Shown piece by piece: positions 42,222-55,087 of a stretch of DNA of 64,000 nt (the first letter of the stretch is position 1; every line of letters starts with the position of its first letter). The notes below the pieces were generated by a model that was not told where the DNA came from, ran no database searches, and saw only the letters and a list, made by a program, of their open reading frames with translations. The position numbers and the translations under genes are program-made. This DNA is from Rhynchospora pubera (taxonomy: Eukaryota > Streptophyta > Magnoliopsida > Poales > Cyperaceae): assembly GCA_028095005.1 (NCBI GenBank), contig CM051461.1, forward strand, positions 167,903,144 to 167,967,143. The letters run 5' to 3'.

Positions 42222-43903
42222 TGAGAGAGAATAGGATGAAGAGATGAAAGTGAGAAGTAGGAGAACAAAATAAGAAGTGAATACAATCATCTCCTTACAA
42301 AATCTAGCAGCCAAGGGCGGAACTAAGTTCATTCCAAATTGTGTTTGGCATACTCTAATTTTCTAAAATGGCCCTTACGTACAAATTTTAAAATTTCTAT
42401 ATTAATTCTTTTGATTTTTTAAAAGATTCTTATTTGATTGACATTTCCTAATTTTTTTTTAAAAAAAAATCTATACAATAATTTTTCATCCCCTATTTGA
42501 GAATTTTGGTCTCGCACAACAACAAAGAACTTCAGTCCTCATGTTCCCCTTTATTATTATTTTTTAAATAAAAGGTAGGCATTATTTAGAAAACATGATT
42601 TCATGGTTTTATACTAAACTTTTTTTGTCCACCAGAGAATTTGAATTTGTTCTCAAGGAAAAAGAAAATAATACTGAAATCATCTATTATCCATGCTGGG
42701 ACACGCCTTCAAGCCGCGTTTACTAATCTTGGGTTAACGCAAAATCGTTTCGTCTGACCTTAAATGATCGCCTTATGGTTGACTTGAGCGGTTTGTCTCG
42801 GAAAACCATGTGGATCAGTGGATGCAATCATTTTTCCCACTGTTGACCCTAATTATACGCCAGTTTTGCTGCCTTTGCAAAATCTTCTCTTATCTTATCA
42901 ACCCAGATGCCGCTACTGTCTACTGTGCGTCTGACTACACACACAGAACATACGGGGGACATACTCGCATCAGACTGCTACATTATGTGTCACTTCTCAA
43001 GTACCACAAAGTATTTTACGCATACAGTTGGATGAGTTTTTTTTGTCTTGTTCGCAGAGCGTTATTTGAAAATTGAAACCTTCAGCTTCTTTTGTCTTGT
43101 TCTGAGATTTATATTATTTAATTGCAAATTTATACGCGAATAAGTTCCTACAAAATCAAATATATACTCGAATAAGTGTATCCAAAATTTCATACAACTA
43201 TATTTGATTTTCAAAATTTATAATTTAAACAAATTTATATTTATCTAATCATCTCCAACATTTAATATTTGTTTTTTCCTGCACCAGGTAATTTTATGTT
43301 GTGACTTCTACATTCTGATGTTTTCTAAGCCATTTGAATATGTGGCTTCACTTATAAATAAATTTATATTATTCAACGCAATTTTAGAACCCTCTTCATT
43401 ATGTCGTTAGTTCTCCCCTCGTCTTGCATACTTCTCCATCTTATCTTGTGAATTAATTATACTCATATATAAGTTTTACTCCTTACTATTTAAAAAACCA
43501 CAGTGTCATCAAATATAATTTGAAGCAAAATTTTGACAGATGCCAATAATAAATTTTTTTTTGCTCTTTCGTTTTAATACATGTTTTCTTAAAAAAAAAA
43601 TCGTTTAGGAGTTACATTTTTTTAATCTCTCTTTCCATTATTTTGTCTTAATCATGCATAATTTTTGTCCTTTCTTATTGATCCATGTTTTTTTTCTCTT
43701 TTGTCCTCTTTCTTCTTTGTAGTGTTTATTTTTTTAATATTTTTTTTCTGCAACTTAGTACGTTCTCCTGCTACTTAATTGTTGAATAGTAAATTATCTG
43801 AATAAATATTTCAATTTTCTTTTATATTTTATTACACTAGATCATCTTCTCATATATTTTTTTTTGTCTCTTATACCCTTGACACTAGCTCGTTTTATAT
43901 ATA

Positions 43904-44366
43904 TGGACAATTATTATTCCAGTGGCCCGCTTGTTTCTCAAGCGAACCATTGATGAAACCGACAGGCTGGCACCTTTTCAGAAAGAGTGCCTAATATGTC
44001 TGATCTGAATGTCTCTTATAAAATAGACGTTACAGACTCATTCTGAAGTGTTTGAAAAACACAAAGAGAATCAGGAGAAAAAGGAAGAAACTCTACCATC
44101 TTGTTCTTGTGCATTCTATACCAGATCAAGCACTCGAGGATGGTGATTCTACTACGACAAAGTTGTTCTTGTAGTGTTGTGAAGTGAGTCTAGACACTTG
44201 TACTGTGGAACCAAGGCGGAACTCGTTTGCTTAAATGTGGTTGTTGTCACTGGTGTATTGAAGATGAAGGGCACACAGTCCATATATCTACGTGAAAGAT
44301 GTCACCATCGATCAAAGGCTTTCGCACAATAGTATATCTAACTTTATAGTTAGATATATTTGTCCA
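43904..44366. mobile_element. Insertion specific to the gene 2 unit, possible solo LTR
   Basis: Absent from the paralogous site at about 56875. Ends TGGACAAT and ATTTGTCCA are inverted and give TG...CA. A TATA-like CTTATAAAATAG lies inside (about 44016). A clear 5-bp target duplication is not seen, so the solo-LTR interpretation is tentative. Confidence 0.4.
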
Positions 44367-44795
44367 AACTCTAACATCAATCTCTAATTATCACTTAATT
44401 TATACATTATTAATTAATTATGATTCATGGCTTACTTAAAACCTGCACATTTATAATCCATTTCAAAAGCTTAAATACGTTCATCACAAATCAACTAATG
44501 ACCAACAAACCTACATACTGCCAACATGCAAATTAATCAGAAGACATCATTTCTAATTTAAATGAAGAGGAGGATTCTGAAAGAGTAAGGCCCTGATCTA
44601 AATCTTTTTTTTTAACACGGGATTTTCATTTCTTTACACTAGAAATTTTATTATTAAAACAACAGATTTTGTGTAGTTCGATTTGAATTTTTATGTTATT
44701 AGATCCAACGAAATTCTGAAAAATCATTGAAATGAAATGAAATCCCTTATAGAAAATATTTTGATCAAGCCTTAACACTGATATAGATATGTACA

Positions 44796-44803
44796 TGACG
44801 TCA
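44796..44803. promoter_or_regulatory. TGACGTCA motif (bZIP/CRE type) upstream of gene 2
   Basis: A perfect palindrome, conserved in the gene 3 promoter (60673-60680) within a longer matching block (GTACATGACGTCACCGA). Conservation after duplication is expected anyway, so function is only suggested. Confidence 0.45.
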
Positions 44804-45037
44804 CCGAGGCGACGCTATATATGACAGTATGACAATTTAGAATTTCATTACCATTTTAAAACGTTTAGTAGGGACCAAGTGAATACGGAACGAAAACAGA
44901 GGACAGAAAACAGAGGACACCATTACAAGCAATTACCATCCTCTTATCCTATGATATTTTTTTAATATTATTTCCAGCACGACTTTTGCAACTACGCTGC
45001 ATTTACATAATGGCCAACCTAGCCCTTTTATTTGACA

Positions 45038-45045
45038 TATAAATA
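45038..45045 (+). promoter_or_regulatory. TATA box of DUF1218 gene 2
   Basis: TATAAATA, 115 bp upstream of the ATG, followed by a GA-rich leader. The corresponding site in gene 3 has lost this sequence. Confidence 0.65.
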
Positions 45046-45152
45046 TAACAGATACTACAAGAGAGGGAAAACCGAGTCGATTTTTAAAGTCACTTAACTC
45101 AGAGAGAGTTCACAGTAGCGGCTATTAACTCTTTCAGCTAGAGAGAGAGATC

Positions 45153-46762
45153 ATGGAAAAACAAGTATTAATTGTTTCTCTGGTTGCAGGATTTCTTGGT
45201 TTGTTCAGTGTTATTCTAGGATTCACAGCTGAGGTTACTAAGATTAATGTAAGTGCTGCATATTTTGTATGTGTTTCATATAAAAGTTTTTTGTATTAGC
45301 GGGCGTGCTTACTTTCCAACAGTTGCAGCTGTGTTGAATCTGGCCTTTCTTTGATTTCAGTTCAAATTTAGCGTCTCATTTAGTTTCCAAAAGATTATAT
45401 ATACTTTACATAAACAAATGAATAGAAATGCAGATAAAATTTCCTTTGGTTAGCCAAAAACCTTCCAAATTAAAAAATAAAGACATTTTTTAGGAAAATA
45501 ATATTTTAAGAATTCTTAAGCATTTATATATCGTGTTTACAAATTAGCACTTCCGAATCGGAGAATTATCTTTGACTGTTCTCAATGTCCAACTGAGAGT
45601 ACGTACTTGCATTCCATACTATTGTGGAAGTAGAAGTACACGCTACCTATGCCCACTAACTTGTTATATGTAGATCAATATGCATTTCCTCAGAGATTTC
45701 TACAATTATAAATACTACAATAGATTTTCATTGATAATCTTGTACTGTCTATATGCTGCATTGTAGGCTTCGGATGTAGTTATTTATGGATTTAGTTGCG
45801 TATATCCAAGCAGCCCGGCATTAGGGCTTGCAATAGGGGCAGCTCTATTCCTGGTGTTGGCCCAGATCATCGTCACCGCCTTTGGTGGCTGTTGTGGCTG
45901 CTGCAAAAAAGACCCTGCCGTACCAGTTGTTACTGGTTCCAAGCGAACATTGTCCTTAATTTTTGTTATAATTTCTTGGTAAGTCGTTGGCTCCTCCATA
46001 TAATTTACTTTTTGGATAAGCATGATCTATTAATTGAGAACTAGCTTTTGGTCTAGCTAGAGGCAAAAAGCAACACTTCTTCAGCTCTTGATCTATTAAT
46101 TAGCATTTAGCAAAAAAAAACCTGATTTCTATTATCATTACTCCGTAATTACCCTCAAATGTGAAAACGGTACTCACAAGAGAAATCTTAATTCTGATCG
46201 AGATATTTTGGCAAGGAATCATAATTAGAGTCATCACCTGAATAAGATTTAATGATGCATTCTGGTTCAATAGCTGCTAGCTCCTTGTAGTAAGTTTTAA
46301 AAAAAAAAAAACAATATTATGGAACTATCTGGTAATGACTTTTTGTTTTCTAAATCACAAAAATGCAGGATCACGTTCGCTATATCAATAATATTATTCA
46401 TCGTAGGTGCTGACAAGAACGGCACAGGTGGCCAGACAACTAGCCTTGATGCATGCTATGTTGTAAAGCCTGGTATTTTTGCCGGTGCAGCTATATGCGC
46501 TCTCGCTACCATGTGTCTCTCAATTTGTGCATATATCGTTTCCAGCCCCCCTACTACTGCTGCAACTAAAGCCAACAGTGCTACCCAATTAGCAGGTGGT
46601 AATGGTAGTGCAATGGGTCTTCCACCACAACCCCCGCAGACTGCTGTCCCGCAGCCATTCCCTCCAAGTGTCTCTCAGCCAAAAAAGCCAGGTCAGGAGT
46701 ATTATCCTCCTCCTGGCACTGTACCGCCTGGTTTTGGATATAATACTCAATCATATTCATAA
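45153..46762 (+). CDS. DUF1218 family four-pass membrane protein, gene 2
   Basis: Exons 45153-45248, 45767-45978 and 46369-46762 (phases 0 and 2), 233 aa. TM1 (VLIVSLVAGFLGLFSVILGF) is followed by AEVTKIN; the loop has FSCVYPSSPALG; TM2 ends in GGCCGCCKKDP; TM3 spans the exon 2/3 junction (SLIFVIISWITFAISIILFI); a loop has DACYVVKPG; TM4 is GIFAGAAICALATMCLSICAYI; the tail is Pro-rich (PPQPPQTAVPQPFPP, EYYPPPGTVPPGFGYN). Exons 1, 2 and the first part of exon 3 are nearly identical to gene 3, whereas the tail and 3' UTR match gene 1; the switch is at about 46575-46600. Same strand and intron positions as its neighbours. Function inferred only from the family. Confidence 0.92.
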
Positions 46763-47883
46763 ATGTGCTAAATAAATTGCGATGTCGACCGTTATGCTTG
46801 CATTGGTACAATATAAGTTCGGTTGTTTTTGGTTTCCGTGCTTCTGATTTCAGAATTTATTTCCTGGTCACAAATTTAAATCACAAGCAAGTTAATTTGA
46901 GTTTCTGGTATGTTCTCAATTTTTTTAAAATGATGAATATCAATATTACTTAATAAGAAAAAAACACGGACATAATGTGTCTTGATGCCATTAAAACACA
47001 TTTGAAAAAAAATCTGATGATAATGTGTCTAAATTCGAATTCTAGTGCATCAAGTTGATGCGCTGAAATTCGAATTTGACGAAAAATCTGGTATATATAA
47101 AATTGTAAACCTGCTGATGTTTATATGCATGGGCGAAGCTACATGGTGTTTGGTGGGTCTAGAGACCCATCTGGAAAAAAAAATTACTGTGATATAAAAT
47201 TCTTATTTGTAATTTGTAAATTAAAAAAAAAACACAAGAAGTGGTAATCTATCTCAAAATTTTAAAGGACCCAAATAGGCATGTCGATCGCATTTGATTT
47301 AAACCACATAATGATTCTTAAAAAGAACGTACATAACTCATGTCACATTTGTTTTTGACAAATTGCCTTTTTATTTTCCTTCGCAATGAATCTTATTAAG
47401 AAAAAACTTAACATATATAAAATGGGAGATTCTTGAATGAATAATTATTTGTAGCATACATGCATGCATATATAGAATAAGCAATGAAATTTCTAGTGGA
47501 TCGAATCTAGTATGTAAAATTATCTAAAAATAAAATTTCATAGCGAATTGTTATATATTTGTTTTATTGTCTTGAGTCTCGAATTATTGTTTTATATATT
47601 GCATATATATTTTGGATCTTGGATTGTTATTATATCTATATTTGATTTTTCATTTTTTTATGTTACATTATTTTGGAATTGTTTATTTAAAAAAATATTA
47701 TTATACTATGTATATATTAAATGTATGTCGTACGTATGCTTTCACAACACAAAAAAAAAATTATAGACCTACTTACATAAATTCCTAGCTACATGTACAG
47801 TTTATTTGACGAAGGGTTCAATTTGTAAATTTAAGGCCGTTTGTTCCGAGAATGGACTCTTATTTGTAAATTATTTGACGAAG
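46763..47883 (+). other. 3' UTR and downstream flank of gene 2
   Basis: The first about 220 bp match the gene 1 3' UTR. Further on it is AT-rich, with a repeat-like patch at about 47130-47280 (GGGCGAAGCTACATGGTG). No gene. Confidence 0.6.
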
Positions 47884-48046
47884 GGTGCGTTTGGATAGGT
47901 GTGGGAAGAAGGGAAGAAGAGAAGAAGGAAAGAAGTGGGAAGAAGTATTGGGAAGTGTGTAACTTTGTGAAGAGTTTGGATTGTTTATAATTTTTTTCCT
48001 TCTTCTTCCTTCTTCTTCTTCTTTCTTCCAACGATCCAAACGCACC
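47884..48046. mobile_element. Tourist-like MITE
   Basis: Termini GGTGCGTTTGGATAGG and CGATCCAAACGCACC. The internal block GGGAAGTGTGTAACTTTGTG is shared with the family. Adjacent trinucleotides (AAG/AAT) are not a clean duplication. Confidence 0.8.
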
Positions 48047-48135
48047 AATTGATGTACAATCTAATTAACTTGTCGGCCTATACTTAAATTACTTGACCTA
48101 AAAATTTTTCAGGCCTTATTATTATTCTTTTTCAG

Positions 48136-48384
48136 GATGAAAACGGTGACTGTTTTAATCGTTGTTTCGTAAAACGAAATGAAACAGTTAAAGATTTTAG
48201 TTGCGTTTTAAAAAATAAAACGGTTAACAAAAGTTTGAAACAGTTTCGTCCATATGTATTTTCGTGATTTCGATCATTTCGTCCAAAACGAAACAGTTAA
48301 CGTAAATGATAGTCAATTGTTTTCAAAATAAAACGGTGAACGCAACTGATCATTTTGGTAGTTGTTTTAGACATTATGCACTTT
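48136..48384. mobile_element. 'ACGAAACGG'-type MITE (copy B)
   Basis: Rich in AAAACGGTTAAC / GTTTCGTCC motifs in both orientations. The gene 1 flank continues from CAGGCCTTA straight to TTATTATGGACTTG, whereas here this block interrupts the match, so it is an insertion. Confidence 0.6.
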
Positions 48385-48679
48385 TTTTTTTGTTATTATG
48401 GTCTTGTGGACTTCTTGTTAATGAAGCCCGCAGACATATTAATAAAAAGATTAAAAAAAAACCACGTGAATGCCAAATTGCCAACAATATCAAACAGCCT
48501 GTAGAAAAATATTTTTGTTAGTTTTATGTATTTAAATTTTGTAAAGGAATTATTGATTACAAGTTGTTGCTTTGGTTAAGCTTTTCATTTTGAAATTTGA
48601 ACCGGCCGGATCCTTGATTGCGATTTCTCCCAAACCTGTTTGCTCACTGATTGTTACTTCCCAAAATCTGAAATTCTTT

Positions 48680-48790
48680 TTTTAAGATCAATTGAAGTTC
48701 AAATCTCTCAATTTATTTTTAAATTAAATGTCTATGAAAGATTCCAGTTGAAATTCGAACCTAAAATCTTTATGATAAAGATAATTCATT
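48680..48790 (-). mobile_element. SINE-like remnant
   Basis: TCTCAATTTATTTTTAAATT and AATGTCTATGAAAGATTCC with GAAATTCGAACCTAAAATC match the SINE-like copies at about 34640 and 52545. Confidence 0.4.
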
Positions 48791-48895
48791 TGCAATGAAA
48801 AAAAATGATTCGGTATGTACATTATTAATCTAATACTGAAAGAAACAATTTCTTTCTGGTTATACTTTGAAGAGAGTTTCTATAGTTGATATCTT

Positions 48896-48934
<39 letters not shown>

Positions 48935-48937
<3 letters not shown>

Positions 48938-49316
48938 GACGGCTAGTGTGCCATAAATGACATAGAGGGTCCCGTGCCATAGAGTCGTTTTTCGAGATCC
49001 AAAATTCAAATGTTCAATTTGAACCATTCAAGTTATTCACCACATTAAAATATCCTTGGTTACCAAATTTTACATTTTTTCAAATTTTTTTGCTATTTAT
49101 TATGATATTTTTAAAAAACGTTATAATTGGAGTATTTCAGACCCTCCAATTTGAACATATCAAAATAAATACTAAAAAAATAAAAAAAAATGTAAAATTT
49201 GGTCTCCAATGGTATTTCAATATGTTGATCAATTTGAACGGTTTGGATTGACCGATTGAATTTCGGATCTTAAAAAACTGTCTCAAAAAGATATTTATGG
49301 CACTTTAGCCCACCTC
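48935..49316. mobile_element. Foldback element M1
   Basis: Ends GAGGACGGCTAGTGTGCCAT and its imperfect complement ending TTAGCCCACCTC; palindromic throughout, (TA)n on both sides. Confidence 0.75.
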
Positions 49317-49330
49317 TATATATATATATA

Positions 49331-49633
49331 GAATTTTGCTATGGTGAGTTGCAACTCACCGAAGGATCCGTGAGTCGCGCTCAAAATTCCGAAATTTAGT
49401 TCAAAATAACCGATCCAAACTGTCTAATACGATCTCCCTATTGAAATCTCCATGCAAACCAAATTTTATATTTTTTCAAAATTTTTAAGTATTTTTTTGA
49501 AATTTTTGAAAATCATTAATCTAATCAGTTCTGAACTGTTCAAAAACAACAGTTTTTAAAAATCCGAAATAAATACTTAGAAATTTCAAAAAAATAAAAA
49601 ATTTGGTCTGCATGGAGATTTCAATAGTGAGAA
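49331..49633. mobile_element. Foldback element M2, right arm truncated
   Basis: Left arm AGAATTTTGCTATGGTGAGT plus loop; the right arm stops at AATAGTGAGAA and runs into (TA)n. Confidence 0.65.
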
Positions 49634-49645
49634 TATATATATATA

Positions 49646-50050
49646 GAGTTTTGCTATGGTGAGTTGCAACTCACCAAAGGGTCCGTGAGTCGCGCTCAAA
49701 ATTCCAAAATTTAGTTCAAAATGACCGATCCAAACAGTCTAATACGATCTCACTATTGAAATCTCCATGCAGACCAAATTTTTTATTTTTTTTGAAATTT
49801 TAAAGTATTTATTTCTGATTTTTAAAAACTGTTGTTTTTGAACGGTTCAGAACTAATTAGATTAATGATTTTCTTAAATTTAAAAAAAATACTTAAAAAT
49901 TTCGAAAAAATATAAAATTTGGTTTGCATGGAGATTTCAATTGGAATATTGTATTAGACGGTATGGATCGGTCATTTTGAACTAAATTTCGGAATTTTGA
50001 GCGCGACTCACAGACGCTTTAGTGAGTTGCAACTCACCATAGCTAAACTC
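49646..50050. mobile_element. Foldback element M3, complete
   Basis: GAGTTTTGCTATGGTGAGTT ... AACTCACCATAGCTAAACTC; arms of about 190 bp share ATGACCGATCCAAAC. Confidence 0.8.
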
Positions 50051-50054
50051 TATA

Positions 50055-50892
<838 letters not shown>

Positions 50893-50896
<4 letters not shown>

Positions 50897-51284
50897 GCTA
50901 AAGTATACTCCAGCATACCGATAGTTCGTATGCTGGAGTCATTTCTTAAAATCTAGAAATGCATACAGTCTATCCGAACCTTTCAAATTGTTTTCCATAT
51001 TGAAATCTCCTAGGAAACCAAAATTTATATTTTTTCAAATTTTTTTGCTATATATTATGATATTTTAAAAAAAACACTGTAAATGAGTATTTCTAACCCT
51101 TCAATTTGAAAATAGCATAATATATAGCAAAAAAATTCGAAAAAAATGTAAAATTTGGTCTTGAAGGATCTTTTTACATGGAGAACAACTTGAACGGTTT
51201 GGATCGACTGTTTGAATTTTAGATTTTGAGAAACGACTCTAGCATACGGGTTTGATCCGTATGCTGGAGTATACTTTAGCCAAT
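50893..51284. mobile_element. Foldback element M6, complete
   Basis: ATTGGCTAAAGTATACTCCA ... TGGAGTATACTTTAGCCAAT; a subterminal GCATACGGGTTTGATCCGTATGC-type palindrome lies at the right end. Core like M1. Confidence 0.8.
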
Positions 51285-51313
51285 TTTTATACACACACAC
51301 ACACACATATTAA

Positions 51314-51693
51314 GAGTTTTGCTATGACGAGTCGTGACTCACCAGAGGATCTATTAGTTGTGCTCAAAACTCTTAGATCTGGTTCAAAATGACCGATCCA
51401 AATCGTCCAATACGATTTTCCTATTAGAATCTCCATAAAGAGCAAATTTTTTATATTTTTTATAAATTTTTAAGTATTTTTTTCGGATTTTTAAAAACTT
51501 TTGTTTTTGAATGGTTCAGAACTAATTAGATTAACGATTTTATAAAATTTCAAAAAAATACTTACAAATTTGAAAAATATAAAATTTGGTCTGTGCATGA
51601 AGATTTCAATAAGAATATTATATTGGACGGTTTGGATCGGTCATTTTGAACCATATTTAGGAGTTTTCAGCGCGACTCACCGTAGTAAAACTC
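51314..51693. mobile_element. Foldback element M7, complete
   Basis: GAGTTTTGCTATGACGAGTC ... GACTCACCGTAGTAAAACTC; M3/M5 family. Confidence 0.8.
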
Positions 51694-51746
51694 CATATAT
51701 TAAATTGAAGAGAGTTTCTATTGTTGATATCTTCATCAGATGTATA

Positions 51747-52002
51747 GAGAATGGTTCACGTGCTATCCGTAGTACATGCCACCCATTTTCTATCTACTCA
51801 TTTATTGACATCCAAAATTCAAACGGTCAATTCAAACCGTTTAAGTTGATCATCATATGGAATATCTTTGGTGACTAAATTTTATATTTTTTTTCATTTT
51901 TTCTATTTAATTTTTATGTTGTATGTCAAATTGGATGGCCTGAAATACAATATTTTTTTTAAAATATCAAAATAAATGGCAAATAAATTCGAAAAAAAAA
52001 TG
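51747..52002. mobile_element. Foldback-like remnant M8
   Basis: Matches the left half of M1 (CATCCAAAATTCAAACGGTC, CTTTGGTGACTAAATTTTAT). The right half is absent. Confidence 0.45.
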
Positions 52003-52005
52003 AAA

Positions 52006-53634
52006 GGTAGCTTTATTTAGAAAACATGATTTCATGTTTTTATACTGAAATTTTTTTGCACACCAGGGAATTTGAATTCTTTCTTAAGGAAAAGAAAAAA
52101 AAATACTGAAATCATTTATTATCCATGCTGGAACACGTCTTCAAGCCACGTTTACTAATCTTGGGTCAACGCAAAATCATTTCATCTGACCTTAAAGGCT
52201 TAAATGATCGCCTTATAGTTGACTTGACTTGAGCGGTTTTTCTCGGAAACCAATAACCATGTGCATGAAATCATTTTTGTCACTGTTGACCCTAACTATA
52301 CGCCAGTTTTGCTGCCTCTGCAATATCTTATATCTTCTCCCATCTGTATCTTATCAACCCAGATGCCACTTGGCCCACTACTGTCTGTCTGACTACACAC
52401 TCACCGAACGGATAGGGGACATGCTCGCATTAGACTGCTACATGATGCATCACTTCTCAAGTACCACAAAGTATCTTACGTATACAGTTGGCATTGCAAT
52501 AAGATCACGCTTCCCGCCTGTATACGAATTATTTTTTTTTAAGATAAATTGGTGATCTAAGCCACCAATTTATTTTTAAATTAAATGTTTTTGAAAAATT
52601 TCCAGCCGAGTTTCGAATCTGCGACCTTTCACTTAAGGAGTCAAGATGCATTACTCTTTATCACTGGACCAAGAACTAGTTCTCCTTTTTTTCGTTTTGT
52701 CTTATCTTGTTCTCCGAACGTTATTTGAAACCTTCATCTTCGTTTGTCTTGTTCTAAGAAATTTGAACAATTAAGGTAGTTTTTTTTTTTAGGTTCAGGT
52801 GGTAATTACCACGCCGACAGAAATTTCATTAATAAGAAGTAAAAAAACTATACAATTAATGTAGTTTTTTTTTAAAAAATTTCTAAAATAATGGATTCAC
52901 CTTAAAAAAAAAAAATCGGTGTTCGCGCTGAGATTAACCAGCACAAAAAAAAATTGTGTATTATGAATTTATGATTGATTTTCACTGTAATTTATTTTGT
53001 CTCTCGTCACCTTTTGATCTTATTCAAAATAAGTAAAAAAAATACTATTTTTAACACCAGCAATTCATATTTTAGGCTGATTTTAAATAATTTGCAAAAC
53101 AATTATGATTTCAATTTAAGATACCAAATGTTATGATAATGGGTTTTCTTTGATAAATGAGAATCTCATTGTTCTCAACTAGAACTTGATCAATTAAATT
53201 ATGTTCCCCATGCAATTACAAGGAGCTTAATTAACTAGGGTTCCAAAATTCAGCATCGGTGCTTAATTGACACATAAGATATCTAAGATATATTAACTAA
53301 ATCCGTGATTTTTTTTCTCTATTTTTGACTGTTTTTTTACCTTAGGTAAATATAGTTTTCTATTTTTTGTATTTTCTATAATTAAAAATAGTTTTATTTT
53401 TTTATTAAATATATTAAAAATAGTTGTGTCGATCATTATTTTAAGGTAGTTCATGCTGAATTATTATCATTTAAAAAATATAGCGCGATGAAACTAAGAT
53501 AATTCATGCTGAATTATTGTCATCTAAAAAAATATACTGCAGCTTTATATCTAGTATATATCTGTCCGTGTCGATGACAAATACATCAAATTAAGATGGA
53601 TGTTTGCTGATTAGTGGTGGCCGTTACTTATAAA
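52006..53634. other. Spacer between genes 2 and 3, paralogous to the gene 2 upstream region
   Basis: 52006-52520 matches 42572-43030 at high similarity, including GTTGACCCTAACTATACGCC and CTCAAGTACCACAAAGTAT. An ORF of 108 codons across it has no family and is disrupted in the paralogous copy. The remainder is AT-rich with a SINE-like element. Confidence 0.6.
52545..52690 (-). mobile_element. tRNA-derived SINE-like element, best-preserved copy
   Basis: Sense (minus): A-box-like CTTGGTCCAGTGATAAAGAG, B-box-like GTCGCAGATTCGAAACTCGG, then CTTAGATCACCAATTTATCT toward the 3' end. The layout is tRNA-related head plus short unrelated tail. Confidence 0.55.
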
Positions 53635-54564
53635 CTAGCGGGGTTTCGCGCGTTGCGTGATCCATCTTTTTTTTATAAAATAATATAAAATATTGTCAAA
53701 GTCTAAAAAAAATTATATTGTATATTTGTTCTAATTCTGTGATTATGTTGGTAAAATTTAATGCAGAAATATAGTTTGGAATGGCCAAAATAATAAAAAA
53801 TTATATACAATTTGCTTATGCAAAAATATTTATGGCAATATATTATCATTATAAAATAATAATAATGGCTAAAAGAAATCTAATGAAACGCTAAAGGTAT
53901 TGGGCTAAAAAGTAGAATATATTTTTAGAAAACTATAAAATTGATGTTTAGAAAAGTAAAAATATCTTTGATCCTTTTTATTTAGATTTTTTAATAGCTT
54001 TTTATAGAAGAATTTTATTGTTTTGAAGCAAAAACAAATACGGGAAGTAAGCCATATCAAAAACAAATATCAAGGGATACTTATACGGCTATATATGTCT
54101 GTATAAAATCCACTATTTCGTCAAAGGTACGATCCTGTATGCATAAGCCAACAAAAAACCAACTATTCCCGCAGCAAGGTAAGAAAGGATTGGTCTCTTC
54201 CTCTTCTCTCTCTTCTATTTTTTTTTTCTTTTCTTACTCTTTCACTCAGTTCGAAGCCGGAAACAGAAAAAAAAGGAAAAAAGGAGTGAAGAAAGTGCAC
54301 GTGTCCGTTCGTGACTGGACAGAAGAGAGTGCATGTGACTGTGCTGGACCATCTCCCGAGGGCAGTAAAGAAGGGAAAAAGAACGGACATGATCTCATGA
54401 GAAATAAAATCAACGCTCCAGATTCAATTAACTGTGCACCAACAGTAGCGGATCCGGGTCATTAGAGAGTGGACCCCACCTGTCAGCCACACTATTACGC
54501 AACAGTGCTTATGAATAGTGTTCGGAATCTGAATCCAATAGGCCAGGATTAATATATGTACTGA
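53635..54564 (-). mobile_element. Helitron 1, non-autonomous
   Basis: On the minus strand it begins TCAGTACATATATTAATCC (5' end at 54564) and ends in a GC-rich hairpin (CACGCAACGCGCG) followed by AAACCCCGCTAG (3' end at 53635), inserted between A and T. Its 5' about 250 bp resemble Helitron 2 (GAACGGACATGAT ... CCAGATTCAATTAACTG in + sense). It encodes nothing recognisable. Confidence 0.8.
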
Positions 54565-54923
54565 TTTCAGAAATTGTAATTTCAATACAAATTCTTTTAC
54601 AACCGAAAAATTGCAGAAAAAATATATATCTGATGACCCTAAAAAATAAAACTTGTATTATTACTAAGTTTTTTTTTTTGGGAAAATTTGAAATTAGAAC
54701 GCATACGAAGCAGTTTCATTAACTATATATATATAACAAATTAATTCATGGTTCAATTAATTGATTACACCGATTAATTTGTAATTCAAAATATAATGCA
54801 CACTAGCTAAGAGTTGACCGATATATAATTGGTCTCCTACCCCTATTTTTCATCAAAAAAAAAGAATTGGTCTCCTAGCTGGCTAGCTTTAATACACATG
54901 ACATTTTCACCATAATTAAAAAC
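54565..54923. other. AT-rich spacer
   Basis: No gene or clear element. Confidence 0.35.
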
Positions 54924-54926
54924 AAC

Positions 54927-55084
54927 GGGGCTGTTTGGATGGGCCGGAATTGTAAATTCCGGACATTTTATATGTCAAATTTATTATAAACAATTCAAAT
55001 TCTTCATAAAATTGTATATTTCCCAATAAATTTATGTCTAAAAATTGCAAATTTTCCAAATTCCTACAACATCCAAACGGCCCC
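54927..55084. mobile_element. Tourist-like MITE (TSD AAC)
   Basis: Ends GGGGCTGTTTGGATG and CATCCAAACGGCCCC, flanked by AAC at 54924-54926 and 55085-55087. Internal sequence is close to the copy at 13579-13745 (GGGCCGGAATTG). Confidence 0.88.
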
Positions 55085-55087
55085 AAC

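Larger units (their letters stand above)
35089..42286 (-). mobile_element. Full-length plant L1-type LINE with 19-bp target-site duplication
   Basis: A 7198-bp element bounded by identical 19-mers TCATCTCCTTACAAAATCT (35070-35088 and 42287-42305). In the sense (minus) direction it has a short 5' UTR, ORF1, ORF2 (endonuclease, RT, RNase H) and a 3' end with AATAAAGCTTGCC followed by a poly(A) tail (T run at about 35088-35101). Length, TSD and tail show a complete target-primed insertion. Both ORFs carry lesions, so it is now defective. It sits in the spacer between DUF1218 genes 1 and 2. Confidence 0.95.
42306..45037. other. Spacer and distal promoter of gene 2; paralogous to the gene 3 flank
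   Basis: No gene. From about 42570 onward the sequence matches 52006 onward: TTTAGAAAACATGATTTCATG, TTATTATCCATGCTGG-type block, GTTGACCCTAATTATACGCC, CATACAGTTGG. Later parts match 55730-57020 (CATCATCTCCAAAATTCAAT-like, CTCTTCATTATGTCG) and 60660-61250. It is therefore a segmental duplication, with different insertions in each copy. Confidence 0.7.

Noticed and set aside
52229..52555. 108-codon ORF in the gene 2-gene 3 spacer
   Set aside because: The paralogous stretch at about 42810-43076 has a different, disrupted frame, so there is no sign of coding constraint.
54139..54465. 108-codon ORF
   Set aside because: Low-complexity start (Ser/Phe runs) inside Helitron 1, no recognisable domain.
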